Below, one piece after another: positions 1 to 9,812 of a stretch of 64,000 bases of DNA. The stretch is from NCBI GenBank assembly GCA_963727545.1, contig CAVSGS010000005.1, positions 248,001 through 312,000 on the forward strand. Direction: 5' to 3'. Every line of letters begins with the position of its first letter. The first letter of the stretch is position 1. Source of the DNA: Flexifilum sp963727545 (GTDB taxonomy: Bacteria; Chloroflexota; Anaerolineae; Aggregatilineales; Phototrophicaceae). The notes under the pieces were generated by a model. That model saw nothing but the letters and a program-made list of their open reading frames with translations. It was not told the origin of the DNA and ran no database searches. The translations under genes were made by a program, and so were the position numbers.

Positions 1-468
1 GAAATTCAGCGGCAGTACCCCGGCGCGAAGGTCGCTATCGGCTTGGGGCAAGCCGCTCACGACATCAGCGCATGGCGCACCAGCTACCGCGACGCCGTGC
101 AAGCGCTCGACCTCGCCATGCGGCTGCAAACCGATACGCCGCTCTACATCGGCGATCTCGGCGTCTACCAGTTGATCCTGAGCCTCTCCGACCGCGAAAA
201 ACTGCTGGCGTTCTGCGAGCGCACGCTCGGTCCGCTGCTGGAATACGACATGCGCCAGCACGCCGACTTGATCAAGACGCTGGAAGCCTTCTTCACCTGT
301 CACGGCAACTTGTCGCAGACGGCGGACATGCTGATCGTGCATCGGAATACGCTGCTCTATCGCATGAACCGGATCAACGAGATCGCCCAGATCGATCTAA
401 ACCGTCCAGAGATAAGACTGGCGCTGCATCTGGCGCTAACAGTACGTCGCTTACTGACGCTGAACTAG
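1..468 (+). CDS. PucR/CdaR-family transcriptional regulator, C-terminal part (5' truncated by window edge)
   Basis: The frame is open from the first base, so the start lies outside the window. The last ~60 residues form the helix-turn-helix typical of PucR/CdaR regulators: a helix with FFTCHGNLSQTADML, then VHRNTLLYRMNRI, ending in a short leucine-rich helix. The preceding part (GLGQAAHDISAWRTSYRDA) matches the linker region where these proteins carry a GGDEF-like fold. Such proteins bind DNA and usually control catabolic or nitrogen genes near them. gltB follows 220 bp downstream on the same strand, but a perfect inverted repeat lies between, so co-transcription is doubtful. Family call is firm; target is unknown. 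Confidence 0.85.
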   Translation, partial: EIQRQYPGAKVAIGLGQAAHDISAWRTSYRDAVQALDLAMRLQTDTPLYIGDLGVYQLILSLSDREKLLAFCERTLGPLLEYDMRQHADLIKTLEAFFTCHGNLSQTADMLIVHRNTLLYRMNRINEIAQIDLNRPEIRLALHLALTVRRLLTLN

Positions 469-528
469 CGCAACTTGTCGTGGTTGTACAAGTGCGCTAA
501 GCTTAGTTTCCCTTTTCACAAGAGCGAA

Positions 529-568
529 TCTAGGCAGATTGCCGACCTAATTATGCAATCTGCCTAGA
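529..568 (+). terminator. Perfect 14-bp inverted repeat after the PucR gene
   Basis: Arms TCTAGGCAGATTGC (529-542) and GCAATCTGCCTAGA (555-568) are exactly complementary, with a 12-base loop. It lies 60 bp after the PucR stop. There is no T-run directly after the 3' arm, so it is not a classic intrinsic terminator. It could instead be a palindromic operator or a processed 3' end. Confidence 0.45.
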
Positions 569-585
569 ATATCCGCCAAATTTTA

Positions 586-617
586 TTGTAGTTTTCCCCT
601 ACCATCTTTCCTATAAT
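586..617 (+). promoter_or_regulatory. Possible gltB promoter
   Basis: A perfect TATAAT (612-617) lies about 70 bp before the gltB start. The best upstream hexamer, TTGTAG (586-591), is 20 bp away, which is long for a sigma-70 promoter. Only the -10 box is convincing. Confidence 0.3.
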
Positions 618-688
618 TCATACTAGAGATTCTATCCTCTCCCTTTCGTACCTTTAACTTAGCTAGTGAGCTGTGTAAGAGGAGCGCA

Positions 689-3600
689 ATGTCTAACTCC
701 AATTTTCACGCCGACGTTCCTCACCGGGAAGATACCCGCGAACGCGATGCCTGCGCCCTGATCTGCTCCGTCCGTAAAGGCGGTCAAGCGACGCACGGCA
801 ACGTCAAACGCACCATTGAAGCTCTCACCCGTATGGGACACCGTACCGGTTTTGTCGATGGCGAAGGCGATGGTGTCGGCATTATGACCGACATCCCCCG
901 CGAATTGTGGGCGAAAGCGCTCGCCCTGCAAGGGATGCGTTCGTCGCTGGCGACCAGCGCCTGCTTCTGGGTCGCCCACCTGATGATCCCGAATACGATG
1001 CACAATGATTACGAGCGCCTGATCGTCGAGATCAGCGAGCGCATCCGCAATGCCGGTCTCGACATTCTGATCGAGCGCGCCGGTAAAGTTGACTCTTACG
1101 TGCTCGGCGCGAATGCCGAGAAGAATGAGCCGCTGTTCTGGCAGATCGCCGGGATGAACGGTCGCGTCGCGCCGGATCGCCTTGAGAACAAGATTTACCG
1201 CCTGCAAATGGAGATCGAGCGCGAGTTCGGCGTGCATTTCCCGTCGTTCTCCTCGCGCAGCGTGGTCTACAAAGTGCAGGGCACGGTCGAAATTCTGCGC
1301 CGCTACTATCCCGAAATCCGCGACCCCGAATACGCCTCGACGGTCACGCTCGGTCACGCCCGCTACAGCACCAACACCAACCCGATCTTCGAGCGCGCCC
1401 AGCCGTTCAACGTGCTCGGTCACAACGGCGAATTCAACACGATCTCGCGCTTCCGGCTGGAGGCGCAGATGCTCGGCATCGACCTCGCCGACGGCAACTC
1501 CGACTCGCAGGACGTCGATCACCTGATCGACGCGCTGTGCATGGAATACAATCTCGACTTGATCGAGGCGATGGAATACGTCTTCCCGCCCTACGATCAC
1601 GACCTGATGGACAACGACACCGAAATCCACGCGATGTACAAAGACATTCGCCGCGCCTTTGGTCCCTTCGCGCAAGGTCCGGCGGCGATTGCCGCCCGCG
1701 TGGGCGATCAAGTCGTCTTCAGCGTCGATGCGCTCGGTCTGCGTCCGCTCTGGTTTGGCGAAACCGAGAAGGAATTCTTCGCTTCGTCCGAGCGCGGAGT
1801 CTACCCACTCGACATGATGTCGTCCGACCCCAAGCCGCTGGCTCCCGGCGAGAAGATCGCCATCAACATCCAGCCGGGGCGCAACATCGAGGTGCTCGAC
1901 TACCCGGCAATTCAGCGCCACGTCTATCGCAAGTGGCGTGACCGCGCCAGCAGCACGCCCCCGAAGAAACAGACTTTCTGGTCACTGAGCGACTCGATCT
2001 TCCCGCCGCAGACGCCTGCCCCGCGCGGCGGCAACGGCGGCGGCTTACCGCTGAGCAGCCAACCCGTCCCGGTGATGACCAGCGAAGCGCCGGTCGCGCT
2101 GGCACAGGCGACCGCCCAACCGCTGCCGTGGCTGACCACCGCTACCGCGCTCAACACGACGACGATGGCGGCGCTCGGCTGGGAACGCTATCACCTCAAC
2201 GTCATCCAGACGATGGCGGAACTGAATAAGGAACTGGTCGGTTCGCTCGGCTGGGACGGTCCGCTCGCCTCGATCAGCCAGACGCGGGTCAACCTGCCCG
2301 ACTACTTCAAGGAAACCGTTGCCGTCGTGACCAACCCGGCGATCGACCGCGAGCGCGAGCGCGCTCAGTTCTCAACGGCGGTGATCATCGGGTCACGCCC
2401 GGAGATCGGCGCACCGGCACACGATTTGTTCGTGCAGGTCGACGTGCCGCTGTTGATCGGCGGGCACCCCGATCTCGGCAGCGAAGCCGACATGCGCACG
2501 GTCGCCGACCAGCACGGCACGCTCACACTGGAAGACCTCGTCAACCAGTTCGGCGACCGCGCCGCCTTCCTCTCGACCAGCGCCGCCTTGGGTGAGAGCA
2601 TCCCCGACGCGCTGGAGCGGCTCAAGCACGATGCGGTGACAGCGGTCACCAACGGGATCGCCTGCCTGATCCTCGACGACACCGACGTCTACGGCGGCGA
2701 GCGTCTGTGGATCGACCCGCTGCTGGCGGTCGCTTCGGTGGATCGCGCGCTGCGCGAAGCCGACTACCCCTCCAATCTGCGCCGTCAGGTCGGCATCGTC
2801 CTGCGCTCCGGCGCGATCCGCGACCTACACGACGTGGTGATGAGCCTCGGCTTGGGCGCGAACGCGCTGGTGCCTTACGCGCTCTACGCCGTCGGGCTGG
2901 ACATCGCCCCGCGCGCGCCGCGCGAAGCGCTTTCGTCGGAGGACGTGGTCTATCGCCTCAACCGCACCATCAACGCGCTGACGACCGGTATCCAGAAAGT
3001 CACCTCGACCATCGGCTGCCACGAACTGCGCGGCTATGGGCTGTCCTTCAGTTCAATTGGACTCGCGCCGTCGGTCGCGCAGACCTTCGGCACGGCGAAT
3101 TACTTCGGCTCCGAGGAGCGCGGCACGACGTGGGATCGACTGCAAGCAGACGCCGAAGCCCGCGCGACCGAACTGCGCGGCGAAGTCAAAACCAAGATGG
3201 AGAACCCCGACCGCCTCTATCCGAAGATGTGGAAGAAGATTGAGGACGTGGCGCTCGGCAAACTGACGCTCGACGATTACACCGATCACATGCTGCGGCT
3301 CGAAGGTGAAATGCCGGTCGCGCCGCGCCACCTGATCGGTCTCAAGACCACCGACAGCACCATCAACCCCGGCGACGTGGACATCAGCATCAACGGTCAC
3401 GACCTGCCGGTGCTGATCGGCGCGATGTCGTTCGGATCGCAGGGCGAACTGGCTTACAAAGCCTACGCCGAAGCCGCCAGCCGCCTCAACATCCTCTGCA
3501 TCAACGGCGAAGGCGGCGAACTGCCGGAGATGATGGGCAAGCACAAGCCCAATCGCGGCAATCAGATCGCCTCGGCGCGGTTCGGCGTCAACATCGAGTT

Positions 3601-5365
3601 CTTGAACTCGTGCGCCGTGCTGGAGATCAAGATCGGTCAGGGCGCGAAACCGGGCGAAGGCGGTCAGCTTCCCGGCTACAAGGTGACCGAACAGGTCGCC
3701 ATTGCGCGGCGGACGACCCCCGGCGTCGACCTGATCTCGCCCAGCAACAATCACGACCTGTACTCGATTGAAGACCTCGCCCAGTTGATCGACGAACTCA
3801 AGACGGCGAATCCGCTGGCGAAAGTCTCGGTGAAAATCCCGGTCGTGCCCGGCGTCGGCATCATCGCCGTCGGCATCGCCAAAGCGGGCGCGGACATCAT
3901 CAACATCACCGGCTACGAGGGCGGCACCGGCGCAGCCCGCGCGCATTCGCTCCGGCACGTCGGCTTGCCCGCCGAGATCGGCTTGTGGCTGGCGCATCGC
4001 GCGCTGATCGAGAGCGGTCTGCGGCAGGACGTCGAACTGTGGTGCGACGGCGGCATGAAGAGCGGGCGCGACGTGATCAAGATGCTCTGCCTCGGCGCGA
4101 ACCGGGTCGGCTTCGGTACGCTGGCGATGGTCGCCATCGGCTGCACCATCTGCCACAAGTGTCATGAAGGCACCTGTCACGTTGGCATCACGACCCACGT
4201 CCGCACGGTCGAAGAAGCCGAAGCCAAGGGCATCAAGCACTTCGAGCCGCGCGATTTCGACAACGCGGTCGAGGGGATCGTCAACGTCTTCAACATGCTC
4301 GACGAGGACATCCGCCGCTGGGTGGCGAAGATGGGCTTCACTCGCGCGCAAGATTTGGTCGGTCGCGCTGACCTGCTTGACCAGATCGGTAAATGCGACG
4401 AGATTGACCTCCGCCCGCTGTTCCAGTACGTGCCGATCCCGGCGCGCGAAGACCTGCCGACCGGCGTCGGTCGCCTGCTCTCACGCCCGCGTAACACGCT
4501 AACCAAGCAGATCACCTCGTTAATCGCGGAGTGGGCGGCTTACGGCGACCACGAAATGACCTACGACGACGAGCAGGTCATGGCGATGGACCGCGCGCTC
4601 GGCACGCACCTCGCCGGCGCGATTGAACGCCGCGATTTCAAGGGCGCTGAGAACGTCCACGTCGTTCACCTCCGTTTCAGCAACTCCGCCGTCCCGGGCA
4701 ACGGACTGGCGGCTTTCCTGAGCGACAAACTCGACGTGCTGGTCGAGGGTGGCGCGCAAGATGGCGTCGCCAAGTGCGCCAAAGGCGGCACACTGGCGAT
4801 CCTGCGCGGACTCAACCACGACGGTAAGCGGCTCGACGGCTCGGTCGGCAAGAGCTTCGCCTATGGCTCGCAGTACGGGCGCTTCATCGTGCAGGGCAAC
4901 GCCGACACCCGCGCCTGCATCCGCTTGAGCGGCGCGGATGTGGTCTTCGGCGGCGAGGTCAAAGAGCCGCTGCGCGACGAGATGGGCGGCTTGGCGGCAC
5001 GCGCCAACCTCAAGGGCTATGCCTGCGAGTACATGACTTCCGGGCGCGTCCTCGTGCTCGGCGATCCGGGTCCGTGGATCTGCGCGGGCATGTCCGGCGG
5101 ATCGCTCTACCAGCGCATTCAGCCGGAGATGAACCTGACGGTCGACGCGGTGCGTCGCCGCATCGCCAAGGGCGCGACGGTGGACATCTTCGAACTGGAC
5201 GAAGAAGGCATCAACGACGTGCGCGACCTGCTCGGCTTCTACATCCAAACGCTGGAAGACAACAATCAGGCGAACGAAGCCGCGCACCTCAAGGCACTGC
5301 TGCATCACCCGCAAGAACACTTCGTGCTGGTCGCACCGCCCGCCCGCAAGAAGGTCGCGGTCTAG
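689..5365 (+). CDS. gltB: Glutamate synthase, large subunit
   Basis: Makes glutamate from 2-oxoglutarate and the amide nitrogen of glutamine. At 1558 residues it has the usual order: glutamine amidotransferase domain with the expected catalytic Cys at residue 22 (ERDAC, so a 21-residue propeptide is likely removed), a central domain to about 760, the FMN-binding synthase domain (about 880-1210; GAMSFGSQGE near 910), then the glutamate synthase C-terminal (GXGXG) domain from about 1310. A 3Fe-4S site near residue 1152 has the correct CxxxxxCxxxxC spacing (CTICHKCHEGTC). An insertion rich in Pro, Thr and Ala at about 430-500 is unusual. Start chosen for AAGAGGAG 5 bases upstream. No gltD small subunit is adjacent; the electron donor must be encoded elsewhere or be ferredoxin. 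Followed by a strong terminator. Confidence 0.93.
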   Translation: MSNSNFHADVPHREDTRERDACALICSVRKGGQATHGNVKRTIEALTRMGHRTGFVDGEGDGVGIMTDIPRELWAKALALQGMRSSLATSACFWVAHLMIPNTMHNDYERLIVEISERIRNAGLDILIERAGKVDSYVLGANAEKNEPLFWQIAGMNGRVAPDRLENKIYRLQMEIEREFGVHFPSFSSRSVVYKVQGTVEILRRYYPEIRDPEYASTVTLGHARYSTNTNPIFERAQPFNVLGHNGEFNTISRFRLEAQMLGIDLADGNSDSQDVDHLIDALCMEYNLDLIEAMEYVFPPYDHDLMDNDTEIHAMYKDIRRAFGPFAQGPAAIAARVGDQVVFSVDALGLRPLWFGETEKEFFASSERGVYPLDMMSSDPKPLAPGEKIAINIQPGRNIEVLDYPAIQRHVYRKWRDRASSTPPKKQTFWSLSDSIFPPQTPAPRGGNGGGLPLSSQPVPVMTSEAPVALAQATAQPLPWLTTATALNTTTMAALGWERYHLNVIQTMAELNKELVGSLGWDGPLASISQTRVNLPDYFKETVAVVTNPAIDRERERAQFSTAVIIGSRPEIGAPAHDLFVQVDVPLLIGGHPDLGSEADMRTVADQHGTLTLEDLVNQFGDRAAFLSTSAALGESIPDALERLKHDAVTAVTNGIACLILDDTDVYGGERLWIDPLLAVASVDRALREADYPSNLRRQVGIVLRSGAIRDLHDVVMSLGLGANALVPYALYAVGLDIAPRAPREALSSEDVVYRLNRTINALTTGIQKVTSTIGCHELRGYGLSFSSIGLAPSVAQTFGTANYFGSEERGTTWDRLQADAEARATELRGEVKTKMENPDRLYPKMWKKIEDVALGKLTLDDYTDHMLRLEGEMPVAPRHLIGLKTTDSTINPGDVDISINGHDLPVLIGAMSFGSQGELAYKAYAEAASRLNILCINGEGGELPEMMGKHKPNRGNQIASARFGVNIEFLNSCAVLEIKIGQGAKPGEGGQLPGYKVTEQVAIARRTTPGVDLISPSNNHDLYSIEDLAQLIDELKTANPLAKVSVKIPVVPGVGIIAVGIAKAGADIINITGYEGGTGAARAHSLRHVGLPAEIGLWLAHRALIESGLRQDVELWCDGGMKSGRDVIKMLCLGANRVGFGTLAMVAIGCTICHKCHEGTCHVGITTHVRTVEEAEAKGIKHFEPRDFDNAVEGIVNVFNMLDEDIRRWVAKMGFTRAQDLVGRADLLDQIGKCDEIDLRPLFQYVPIPAREDLPTGVGRLLSRPRNTLTKQITSLIAEWAAYGDHEMTYDDEQVMAMDRALGTHLAGAIERRDFKGAENVHVVHLRFSNSAVPGNGLAAFLSDKLDVLVEGGAQDGVAKCAKGGTLAILRGLNHDGKRLDGSVGKSFAYGSQYGRFIVQGNADTRACIRLSGADVVFGGEVKEPLRDEMGGLAARANLKGYACEYMTSGRVLVLGDPGPWICAGMSGGSLYQRIQPEMNLTVDAVRRRIAKGATVDIFELDEEGINDVRDLLGFYIQTLEDNNQANEAAHLKALLHHPQEHFVLVAPPARKKVAV

Positions 5366-5387
5366 GCGCGGTCTCATTCAACTCGGC

Positions 5388-5421
5388 AAAGGGCACGATC
5401 ATCGCTATCGTGCCCTTTTTG
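5388..5421 (+). terminator. Intrinsic terminator of gltB
   Basis: A 12-bp perfect stem (AAAGGGCACGAT, 5388-5399; ATCGTGCCCTTT, 5407-5418) with a 7-base loop runs straight into a T-run, 22 bp after the gltB stop. Textbook Rho-independent terminator. Confidence 0.92.
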
Positions 5422-5472
5422 TTTACTTTATAGCGTAGAATGCAATTATCGCTGGCTTGAGGGATAGACCCC

Positions 5473-5664
5473 ATGAAAATCGGCGCAAACATTGTTGGCA
5501 TATTGATCTTCATCATCGGGCTGATCTGGTTCCTACAGGGGATCGGCGTTTTGCTGGGCAGCTTCATGAGCAATACGACCCAATGGACCCTGATCGGCAT
5601 CCTGATGCTGATCATCGGCAGCGGCATCCTGATTTATAATTACCGACGTCGGTCGTCATCGTAG
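5473..5664 (+). CDS. Small two-helix membrane protein, function unknown
   Basis: Sixty-three residues consisting almost wholly of two hydrophobic helices (about residues 6-29 and 37-56) separated by a short polar turn (MSNTTQ), with a basic tail YRRRSSS that should sit in the cytoplasm. GAGG about ten bases before the ATG can serve as ribosome binding site. It follows the gltB terminator by 52 bp and precedes a glycosyltransferase by 90 bp. I do not recognise a named family. The clean hydrophobic pattern and plausible start argue that it is real. Confidence 0.62.
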   Translation: MKIGANIVGILIFIIGLIWFLQGIGVLLGSFMSNTTQWTLIGILMLIIGSGILIYNYRRRSSS

Positions 5665-5755
5665 TTGATTGACGCCTCAGCGGAGATGTCATTCGTCCTA
5701 TCTCCGGCGCATCCTCTGGACATCATTCTCGCTGGCGGCTATACTCCGTGACACT

Positions 5756-6877
5756 ATGCACATTGGAATCGACGCACGCCTAACTTATTACCGCAGCGGC
5801 GGAATCAGCACCTACATCGTGCGCCTCGTGGAAGCGCTGGAGCGGCTCGACAGCGAGAACCGCTACACGGTTTTCCACAGTCGCAAGGAAGATGAGGATG
5901 ACTCGCTGATCGAGCTGAGCGCCGAGCACTTCCGCCGCGCTGAGCTGTGGACGCCGTCGCATCACCAGCTAGAGCGGATCGCGCTGGGAGTCGAGCTGCT
6001 GCCGCACAACCTCGACGTCTATCACACGACCGATTTCATCCCGCCGCAGTTCGGCGCGCGTCGCCAGATCATCACCGTGCATGATTTGACCTTCCTGCAC
6101 TACCCGCAGTTCCTCACCGACGAGAGCCGTCACTACTACAACGATCAGATTCAGTTCGCCGTCGACCACGCCGATCACATCCTGACCGACAGCGAAGCCA
6201 GCAAGCAAGACTTGATCGCGCTGCTGAGCGTGCCGGCAGAGAAGATCACGGTGCATCTGCTCGGCGTAGACGAGAGTTTCCAACCGCTGCCGCCGGAGAC
6301 GGTCGATCACTACCGGCGGGCGCTCCAACTACCGGAGGATTACTTTCTGTTCGTCGGCACCTTCGAGCCGCGCAAGAATATTGTCGGGCTAGCGGAAAGC
6401 TATCAGGCGCTGCTGGCGCGGCAGCCGGATGCGCCGCCCTTGGTGCTCGCCGGACGCGAAGGTTGGAACTTCGACGAACTGCGCGATCAGATCGAGGCGC
6501 TCGACCTCGGCGACAAACTGCTCTGGCGCGAGGCGATCCCGCAGGACGCGATGCCCGCACTCTACAACGCCGCCGTCGCGCTGGTCACGCCATCCTTCTA
6601 CGAGGGCTTCGGCTTCCCCGCGCTAGAGGCGATGGCGTGCGGTACGCTGCCGATCGTCAGCAACGTCTCGTCGCTGCCGGAAGTCGTCGGCGAGGTCGGC
6701 TTGCAGGTCGACCCGAACGACCGCGCCGCCCTGACCGCCGCGCTCGAACGGGCAATCGGCGACGAAGCATGGCGCAAGGCGAACGAACAGGCGGGCTTAG
6801 AGCGTGCCGCGACCTTCAAATGGGATCGCACCGCTGAGATCGCTTTATCAGTTTATCAAGGACCCGCCGCCGGTTAG
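5756..6877 (+). CDS. Glycosyltransferase family 4 (GT-B fold)
   Basis: Transfers a sugar from a nucleotide-sugar donor, probably to a cell-surface glycan. N-terminal domain starts MHIGIDARL with the acceptor-side loop RSGGISTYIV; the C-terminal donor domain has the family hallmark EGFGFPALEAMACGTLPIV (near residues 285-303), including the conserved Glu pair. 373 residues, normal length. A longer reading from a TTG at 5669 would add a 29-residue N-terminus unlike the family, so the ATG at 5756 is preferred. First of three consecutive glycosyltransferase genes, suggesting an envelope polysaccharide cluster; substrate cannot be told from sequence. Confidence 0.88.
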   Translation: MHIGIDARLTYYRSGGISTYIVRLVEALERLDSENRYTVFHSRKEDEDDSLIELSAEHFRRAELWTPSHHQLERIALGVELLPHNLDVYHTTDFIPPQFGARRQIITVHDLTFLHYPQFLTDESRHYYNDQIQFAVDHADHILTDSEASKQDLIALLSVPAEKITVHLLGVDESFQPLPPETVDHYRRALQLPEDYFLFVGTFEPRKNIVGLAESYQALLARQPDAPPLVLAGREGWNFDELRDQIEALDLGDKLLWREAIPQDAMPALYNAAVALVTPSFYEGFGFPALEAMACGTLPIVSNVSSLPEVVGEVGLQVDPNDRAALTAALERAIGDEAWRKANEQAGLERAATFKWDRTAEIALSVYQGPAAG

Positions 6878-6914
6878 CTCAGCGGTGTGGGCTTGATCGC
6901 ATCCACAGGTTTCT

Positions 6915-8141
6915 ATGCAGATTTTACTGCTTACGCCCGCCTTTCCGTATCCGCCGCATCAGGGTGGCGCGCTGCGCAACTTCGGCATCATTCGCGGGCT
7001 GCACGCCGCCGGACACAAAATCACCCTGATCAGTTTCAATGAGGGCATCACCAGTGGTACGCCGCTGCCCGGCTACTGCCAGCGGATCGAGACAGTCGAT
7101 CCGCCGCGACGGGGGTCGATCCATCGCCTGCGCGATCTGCTGCTGACGGGTCAGCCGGATTTGGCGCGCCGGTTGGAATCGCCGGAGTTCCGCGACCGGC
7201 TCCGCACCGTGCTGGCGCAAACTCGCTTCGACCTCGTCCAATTCGAAGGGCTGGAAATGGCGATCTATCTGCCGCTCGTTCGCCAGCTTCAACCCCACGC
7301 CAAGCTGATCTACGACGCGCACAACGCCGAGTTCGCCCTTCAACACGTGATCGCCGAAGTCGAGAGCGGCACTCGAAGCCGCCTCCCCGCCGCGATCTAC
7401 TCGCGGATTCAAGCCCGCCGCATCACGCATTTCGAGCGCTCGATCTGCCAACAAGCCGACGCGGTGATCGCCGTCTCGGACGAGGATGCGGACGCGCTGC
7501 GGAGCTTCCGCGCCGATCAGCAAGTCTACGTGCTGGCGAACGGCATCTTCACCGAGGATTACGCGGCACCACAGCAAGGCGTCGAACTGGGCGACTCGGT
7601 GTTGGTCTTCACCGGCAAGATGGATTACCGCCCCAACGTCGACGCCATGCAGTGGTTCACCACCGCGATTCTGCCCAAAATTCGGACCGTCTGCCCGGAA
7701 GCGCGGCTCTACGTCGTCGGGCAGAAACCCCACGCCAGCCTGCAAGGGCTGCGCGAGGACGATGCCATCGAGGTGACAGGCTGGGTGGCACAGGTGCAGC
7801 CCTTTCTTCATGCCGCGCAGGTCTACGTCGCGCCGCTGCGAATGGGCAGCGGCACCCGGCTGAAAATCCTCGAAGCGATGGCAGCCGGCTGTGCCGTCGT
7901 CGCCACCTCCGCCGCCGTCTCCGGGCTGGATGATCAAGCCCGCGCCGCGCTGATCATCGCCGACAGCGAGACCGACTTCGCCGACGGGGTGGTTCGGCTG
8001 CTGCAAGACGCCGATCAGCGTGCCAAGCAGGGGCAACAGGCACAGAAAATCGTCCGGACGCTTTATGACTGGTCGGCGTTGATCCCACACCTGCTGGACA
8101 TCTACCGGGACGTTGCCGCTCAGGACTTAGGCAGTGGATAG
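6915..8141 (+). CDS. Glycosyltransferase family 4, second copy
   Basis: Another GT-B retaining glycosyltransferase, 408 residues. The N-terminal half opens with a strand and the loop PHQGGALRNFGIIRGL, characteristic of the acceptor domain; a mid-protein YDAHNAEF motif resembles a subgroup found in exopolysaccharide loci. The C-terminal donor domain carries RMGSGTRLKILEAMAAGCAV near residue 315, the nucleotide-sugar site. Starts 37 bp after the previous gene and overlaps the next by 8 bp, so the three are probably one operon. Donor and acceptor sugars unknown. Confidence 0.87.
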   Translation: MQILLLTPAFPYPPHQGGALRNFGIIRGLHAAGHKITLISFNEGITSGTPLPGYCQRIETVDPPRRGSIHRLRDLLLTGQPDLARRLESPEFRDRLRTVLAQTRFDLVQFEGLEMAIYLPLVRQLQPHAKLIYDAHNAEFALQHVIAEVESGTRSRLPAAIYSRIQARRITHFERSICQQADAVIAVSDEDADALRSFRADQQVYVLANGIFTEDYAAPQQGVELGDSVLVFTGKMDYRPNVDAMQWFTTAILPKIRTVCPEARLYVVGQKPHASLQGLREDDAIEVTGWVAQVQPFLHAAQVYVAPLRMGSGTRLKILEAMAAGCAVVATSAAVSGLDDQARAALIIADSETDFADGVVRLLQDADQRAKQGQQAQKIVRTLYDWSALIPHLLDIYRDVAAQDLGSG

Positions 8142-9332
8142 AGAAACGCTCGTCCGGCGCAACCGCAGCATGGCGGAAGCCTTTCACGCCGTACCACTCA
8201 AACACCAGCTACGGCGAGCGGCGCTGCAAGCCGCCGCTGCGATCCCGGTGCCGACGCAGCATCGCTCCCAGCAGAACGAACGGATCCTGCTGCTGCGTCC
8301 CGATCATCTCGGCGACGTGCTGCTGACGACTCCGGCGATCCATGCGCTGCGCGCCGCCCACCCCGACAGCGAGCTGCACGCGCTGGTCGGACCGTGGTCG
8401 GCGAGCGTGCTGGCGAACTTCAGCGATCTCGACCTCGTGCTGACGCTCCCCTACCCCGGCTTCACCCGTCAAGACAAGCTGAGCTGGCGCTCGCCTTACC
8501 AACTGGCGGCAACCACAGCCCGCAGTCTGCGCCGCATCGGCTACGATACTGCCATCATCCTCCGTCCCGATCACTGGTGGGGGGCGCTGGTCGCTCATCT
8601 CGCCGGAATCCCCCGGCGCATCGGCTATAACCTGCCCGATGTCGCCCCTTTCCTGACCGAGTCGCACGAATCCGCAGCACGAACACGCCGTCGTCCAGAA
8701 CGCGCGCTTGATCGAGCCGCTGACCGGCGCGCTCAAACCGGACGAATTGGAATTCCGGTTCCCGGTGGACGACGTCGATCGCGCATGGGTGAATGGTTAC
8801 TTGTCGGAATGGGGAATCGAACGCGGAACGCCGCTGATCGCGGTGCATCCCGGTTCGGGGACACAGGTCAAGCAGTGGGATGAGGCGAAATGGGCATCGG
8901 TCGCCAATACGCTCGCCGACCAGCGCGACGCGGTGATCGTCCTGACCGGCGGCGATCACGAGTTGGCACTGTGCCAGCGGATCGCCGCGCAAGTTGAAAG
9001 CGACGCCGATCATCACGGCGGGCGACACCAACATCGGCTCGCTGGCGGCGCTGTTCGAGCGCTGCGACGTCGTGCTCGGTCCCGACAGCGGTCCGCTGCA
9101 TTTAGCGGTCGCCGTCGACGCGCCGACCGTCGCCCTGTTCGGTCCCGCCGATCCGGTCGAGTTCGGATCGTGGGGTTCGCGCGAGCGGCATCAAGTCCTC
9201 TACAGCAACATCGGCTGCCGCCCCTGCCGGGTGATCGACTGGGGCAGCGACGACCTCCAGTATCACCCCTGCGTCCGCGAGATCAGCGTCGGCAGCGTCC
9301 TCGAAGCCGCCCGCCGCGCGATCAACTCTTAG
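8134..9332 (+). CDS. Glycosyltransferase family 9 (heptosyltransferase-like), two frame breaks as assembled
   Basis: Family 9 proteins move heptose or related sugars onto lipopolysaccharide-type glycans. Signature pieces are present in order but in three frames: ILLLRPDHLGDVLLTTPAIHAL (first frame, to about 8670), PLIAVHPGSGTQVKQWDEAKWA (second, to about 8990), and CDVVLGPDSGPLHLAVAVDAPTVALFGP (third). Removing one A in GAAT near 8669 and one T in GTTG near 8992 restores a continuous protein of about 398 residues. Overlaps the preceding glycosyltransferase by 8 bp. Given similar one-base insertions in essential genes nearby, assembly error is likelier than decay, but a real pseudogene is possible. 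Confidence 0.78.
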
Positions 9333-9780
9333 CTACGCTGGGCGTCCTTGCGGCTGCGGCATGACACCAAGCTGCCGCATCAGCGCCGGGGTGTCCCAAA
9401 CGTGCCACAGATCATGCCCCCTGCCATTAATGTAGCTCACGAAGTGCATGTGGGCGACACTGATCGATTTGCCGGTTGGCGGAATCGGAGGCACATTGGG
9501 AATATGGAGCATACCGGTATGCGTCCCGGTCATGGTCGAGTGAAAAGCGACGATCTCGTCGTCGGCGACCATGTGATGGATTTCGAAGTGCAAATCAGGG
9601 AAGGCGGTCCGCAGCCCGGTGACCACTTGTTTCACGATGGATGATGAAATCCGTTCCCAATGGTTCCTGATGGTCGATGGTGTCAGCCGAATGCTGTTCG
9701 TCGATTACCGAGAGATCACCTTGATTGAAGGCGCGTTCCATAAATTCACGGGCGAGTGCCATGTTCGCTGCTGCAGACAT
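9333..9780 (-). CDS. SnoaL-like ester cyclase, one frame break as assembled
   Basis: Small NTF2-fold protein of the SnoaL/ester-cyclase group. The N-terminal part (REFMERAFNQGDLSVIDE, then HQEP) and C-terminal part (VVTGLRTAFPDLHFEIHHMVADDEIVAF, then HTGML and a WHVWDTPALMRQLG ending) lie in two frames. Deleting one base at about 9636 joins them as DFIIH-VKQVVTG, giving about 148 residues, normal for the family. Members act on small hydrophobic substrates or serve as carriers; function here unknown. Divergent from a TetR regulator across 60 bp containing a palindrome, so it is probably that regulator's target. It abuts the glycosyltransferase stop with no gap. Confidence 0.72.
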
Positions 9781-9797
9781 ATCAATACTCCACTAAT

Positions 9798-9812
9798 TGT
9801 AGTTGTACTACA
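9798..9812. promoter_or_regulatory. Candidate operator in the cyclase-TetR divergent spacer
   Basis: A perfect 15-bp palindrome, TGTAGT-TGT-ACTACA, sits in the middle of the 60-bp spacer. Size, symmetry and position are typical of a TetR-family binding site that would control both genes. A possible -10 box TATACT (9829-9834) for tetR follows. Confidence 0.5.

Noticed and set aside
659..4351. Long open frames antisense to gltB (659-1921 and 3053-4351)
   Set aside because: They mirror the codon pattern of gltB, have no family motifs and no start signals; high-GC shadow frames.
5669..5755. TTG start extending the first glycosyltransferase by 29 residues
   Set aside because: The extension lacks family similarity, and the ATG at 5756 gives the standard GT4 N-terminus.
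6871..6890. tRNA-like D-arm sequence TTAGCTCAGCGGT
   Set aside because: No T-arm (GGTTCGAATCC), anticodon stem or acceptor pairing follows; it spans a glycosyltransferase stop codon.
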